Of a stretch of 23,186 bases of DNA, positions 22,272-23,186 are shown in pieces. Position 1 is the first letter of the stretch. Every line of letters begins with the position of its first letter. The notes beneath the pieces were generated by a model, which saw nothing but the letters and a program-made list of their open reading frames with translations, made no database searches and was not told where the DNA came from. The position numbers were made by a program, and so were the translations under genes. The stretch is from Oscillospiraceae bacterium (GTDB lineage Bacteria; Bacillota; Clostridia; Oscillospirales; Ruminococcaceae), in contig JAITFV010000192.1 of NCBI GenBank assembly GCA_031281115.1, positions 1 through 23,186 of the forward strand, read 5' to 3'.

Positions 22272-23186
22272 TTATATTTTACTCTCCTCCGGATATATTT
22301 TGAGCGCATAAAAAGCATAGAAAAGAATCGTAGCACTGGTAAATCCGCGGGCGGTATAGAATAAAACTTCCCCGTATTCTAACATAAGAAGCGTAAAGCA
22401 AACAACAAGAGAAAAAACAATATTTACATTTTTTGAAACTGAATTTTTAAAAGCCCGAAATAAAATCCTTAAATACATCGAATAATATATAATGAATCCG
22501 ACAATACCGAGACATGCTAAAATCTCCAAATAGGTATTATGGGAAGAATAAAAAAATATATGCGTTCTGTAATTTATGTTAAGCAGATAAATTGTAAACG
22601 AACTTATTCCCCAGCCAAATATTGGTTTTTGGACAAACATTGACGCCGCGAGCTCTCTGAACATTGCCCTCTCATTAAAACTCACTTCAGAGGTTTCGTT
22701 AAAAAATCCGTTTAAAAGAGATGATATTCTGTCTGCGCCCGGCAAATTGCTGTTAACATATAATAAAAACAAGATAATAATTACAGCTAATGCTATAATT
22801 ATTTTATGCACTTGTTTAATTCCCTTTGCCAGCGCATACATGACAAAAAGCCCCGCAATAGGCACTATCATTCCCGTTCGTGACCCTCCCAGAAGTATTA
22901 CGTAATAAAAAAACGGAATTAATATAAAAGCTAAGCGACTCTTAGTTTTCATATATAAAAAGGCTGTCATAATTATACCAAGTGTTAAAAAAAACGATAA
23001 TTGGTTATAATGGATTCCCGCGATTTCCTGTATATATAATAAAACCCTTCCTCTCCCGAAAAAATGTCTTTCGGGCAAAAGTATGACAACACGCAAAGCC
23101 ATATAGCAAAAAGAAAATAATTGTATTTTTATAATCCGGTAAAACTTTTCTTCAGAGTTTACATAAAAAACAACAACAAATAAAAC
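22272..23186 (-). CDS. O-antigen ligase/polymerase family protein, partial (5' end beyond the window)
   Basis: 304 residues are visible, and the reading frame stays open through to the window edge. The first ATG inside (23102) is not a convincing start because it has no ribosome site and the 28 codons before it are open. The sequence is hydrophobic with several membrane helices. It has the RTG of GGSRTGMIV, the long outside loop with RAMFRELAASMFVQKPIFGWG, and SSHNTYLEILACLGIVG, the His-Asn segment typical of the WaaL/Wzy family. Such enzymes join or polymerise lipid-linked sugar chains on the outer face of the membrane. Base composition is clearly richer in A+T than the rest of the window, as is common for polymerase genes in variable surface clusters. 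Confidence 0.88.
   Translation of the reverse strand, partial: VLFVVVFYVNSEEKFYRIIKIQLFSFCYMALRVVILLPERHFFGRGRVLLYIQEIAGIHYNQLSFFLTLGIIMTAFLYMKTKSRLAFILIPFFYYVILLGGSRTGMIVPIAGLFVMYALAKGIKQVHKIIIALAVIIILFLLYVNSNLPGADRISSLLNGFFNETSEVSFNERAMFRELAASMFVQKPIFGWGISSFTIYLLNINYRTHIFFYSSHNTYLEILACLGIVGFIIYYSMYLRILFRAFKNSVSKNVNIVFSLVVCFTLLMLEYGEVLFYTARGFTSATILFYAFYALKIYPEESKI

Noticed and set aside
22271..22336. Longer start for the flippase
   Set aside because: The extra residues overlap the ligase gene and are strongly basic with no family match; ATG 22270 directly follows the ligase stop.
1..23186. CRISPR array, tRNA, rRNA or transposase gene
   Set aside because: No regularly spaced direct repeats, no cloverleaf or rRNA-like stretch, and no reading frame resembling a transposase were seen.

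Overview
The window looks like a chromosomal segment of an anaerobic, endospore-forming Firmicute of the class Clostridia, perhaps Oscillospiraceae-like. The grounds are a stage II sporulation gene (spoIIR), a single-chain pyruvate:ferredoxin oxidoreductase, a large secreted repeat protein with a degenerate dockerin-like C-terminus, strong AGGAGG-type ribosome binding sites and TTG starts. The genus is not determinable by eye. No rRNA, tRNA, CRISPR array or transposase gene was seen.

Layout, left to right. (1) 107-3319: a secreted multidomain surface protein (leucine-rich part, duplicated Cys motif, GLUG-like repeats, InlB-like and Ig-like domains, Gly-rich linker, dockerin-like end). (2) 3340-3477: a MITE-like element made of four consecutive hairpins, abutting the nifJ promoter; nifJ follows (3569-7114). 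(3) 7153-7667: a hicBA-type toxin-antitoxin pair with its own promoter and a possible overlapping leader ORF, meeting spoIIR (minus strand, 7670-8269) tail to tail with only 2 nt between the stop codons. (4) 8380-10934: an ECF-like sigma factor and a single-pass membrane protein with a large outside domain, probably its partner, closed by a clear terminator. (5) 11011-13551 (minus): a fusion of a xylose-isomerase-like TIM barrel with an acyl-CoA synthetase. (6) 13633-13757: a second copy of the MITE-like element, again just upstream of a sigma-A promoter, which serves a leucine-rich lipoprotein and glycogen phosphorylase. (7) 16685-17371 (minus): a DUF6062-type protein with two CxxC...CxxH modules. 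(8) 17463-19367: a tightly coupled base-excision-repair operon, ogg - zinc-ribbon membrane protein - ung. (9) 19330-23186 (minus): the end of a surface-polysaccharide cluster, with a partial O-antigen ligase/polymerase that runs off the right edge, a Wzx-type flippase and a GH43 glycosidase.

How the parts work together: nifJ and glgP are core energy metabolism (pyruvate oxidation, glycogen use). ogg and ung repair oxidised and deaminated DNA bases. The sigma factor and its membrane partner look like an envelope-sensing switch. The right-hand operon builds or edits a surface glycan.

The most novel observations are the two-copy palindromic element with shared ends and TA-compatible borders, the TIM-barrel/acyl-CoA synthetase fusion with both active sites apparently intact, the operator-like inverted repeat over the nifJ promoter, and the antisense arrangement of hicBA and spoIIR.
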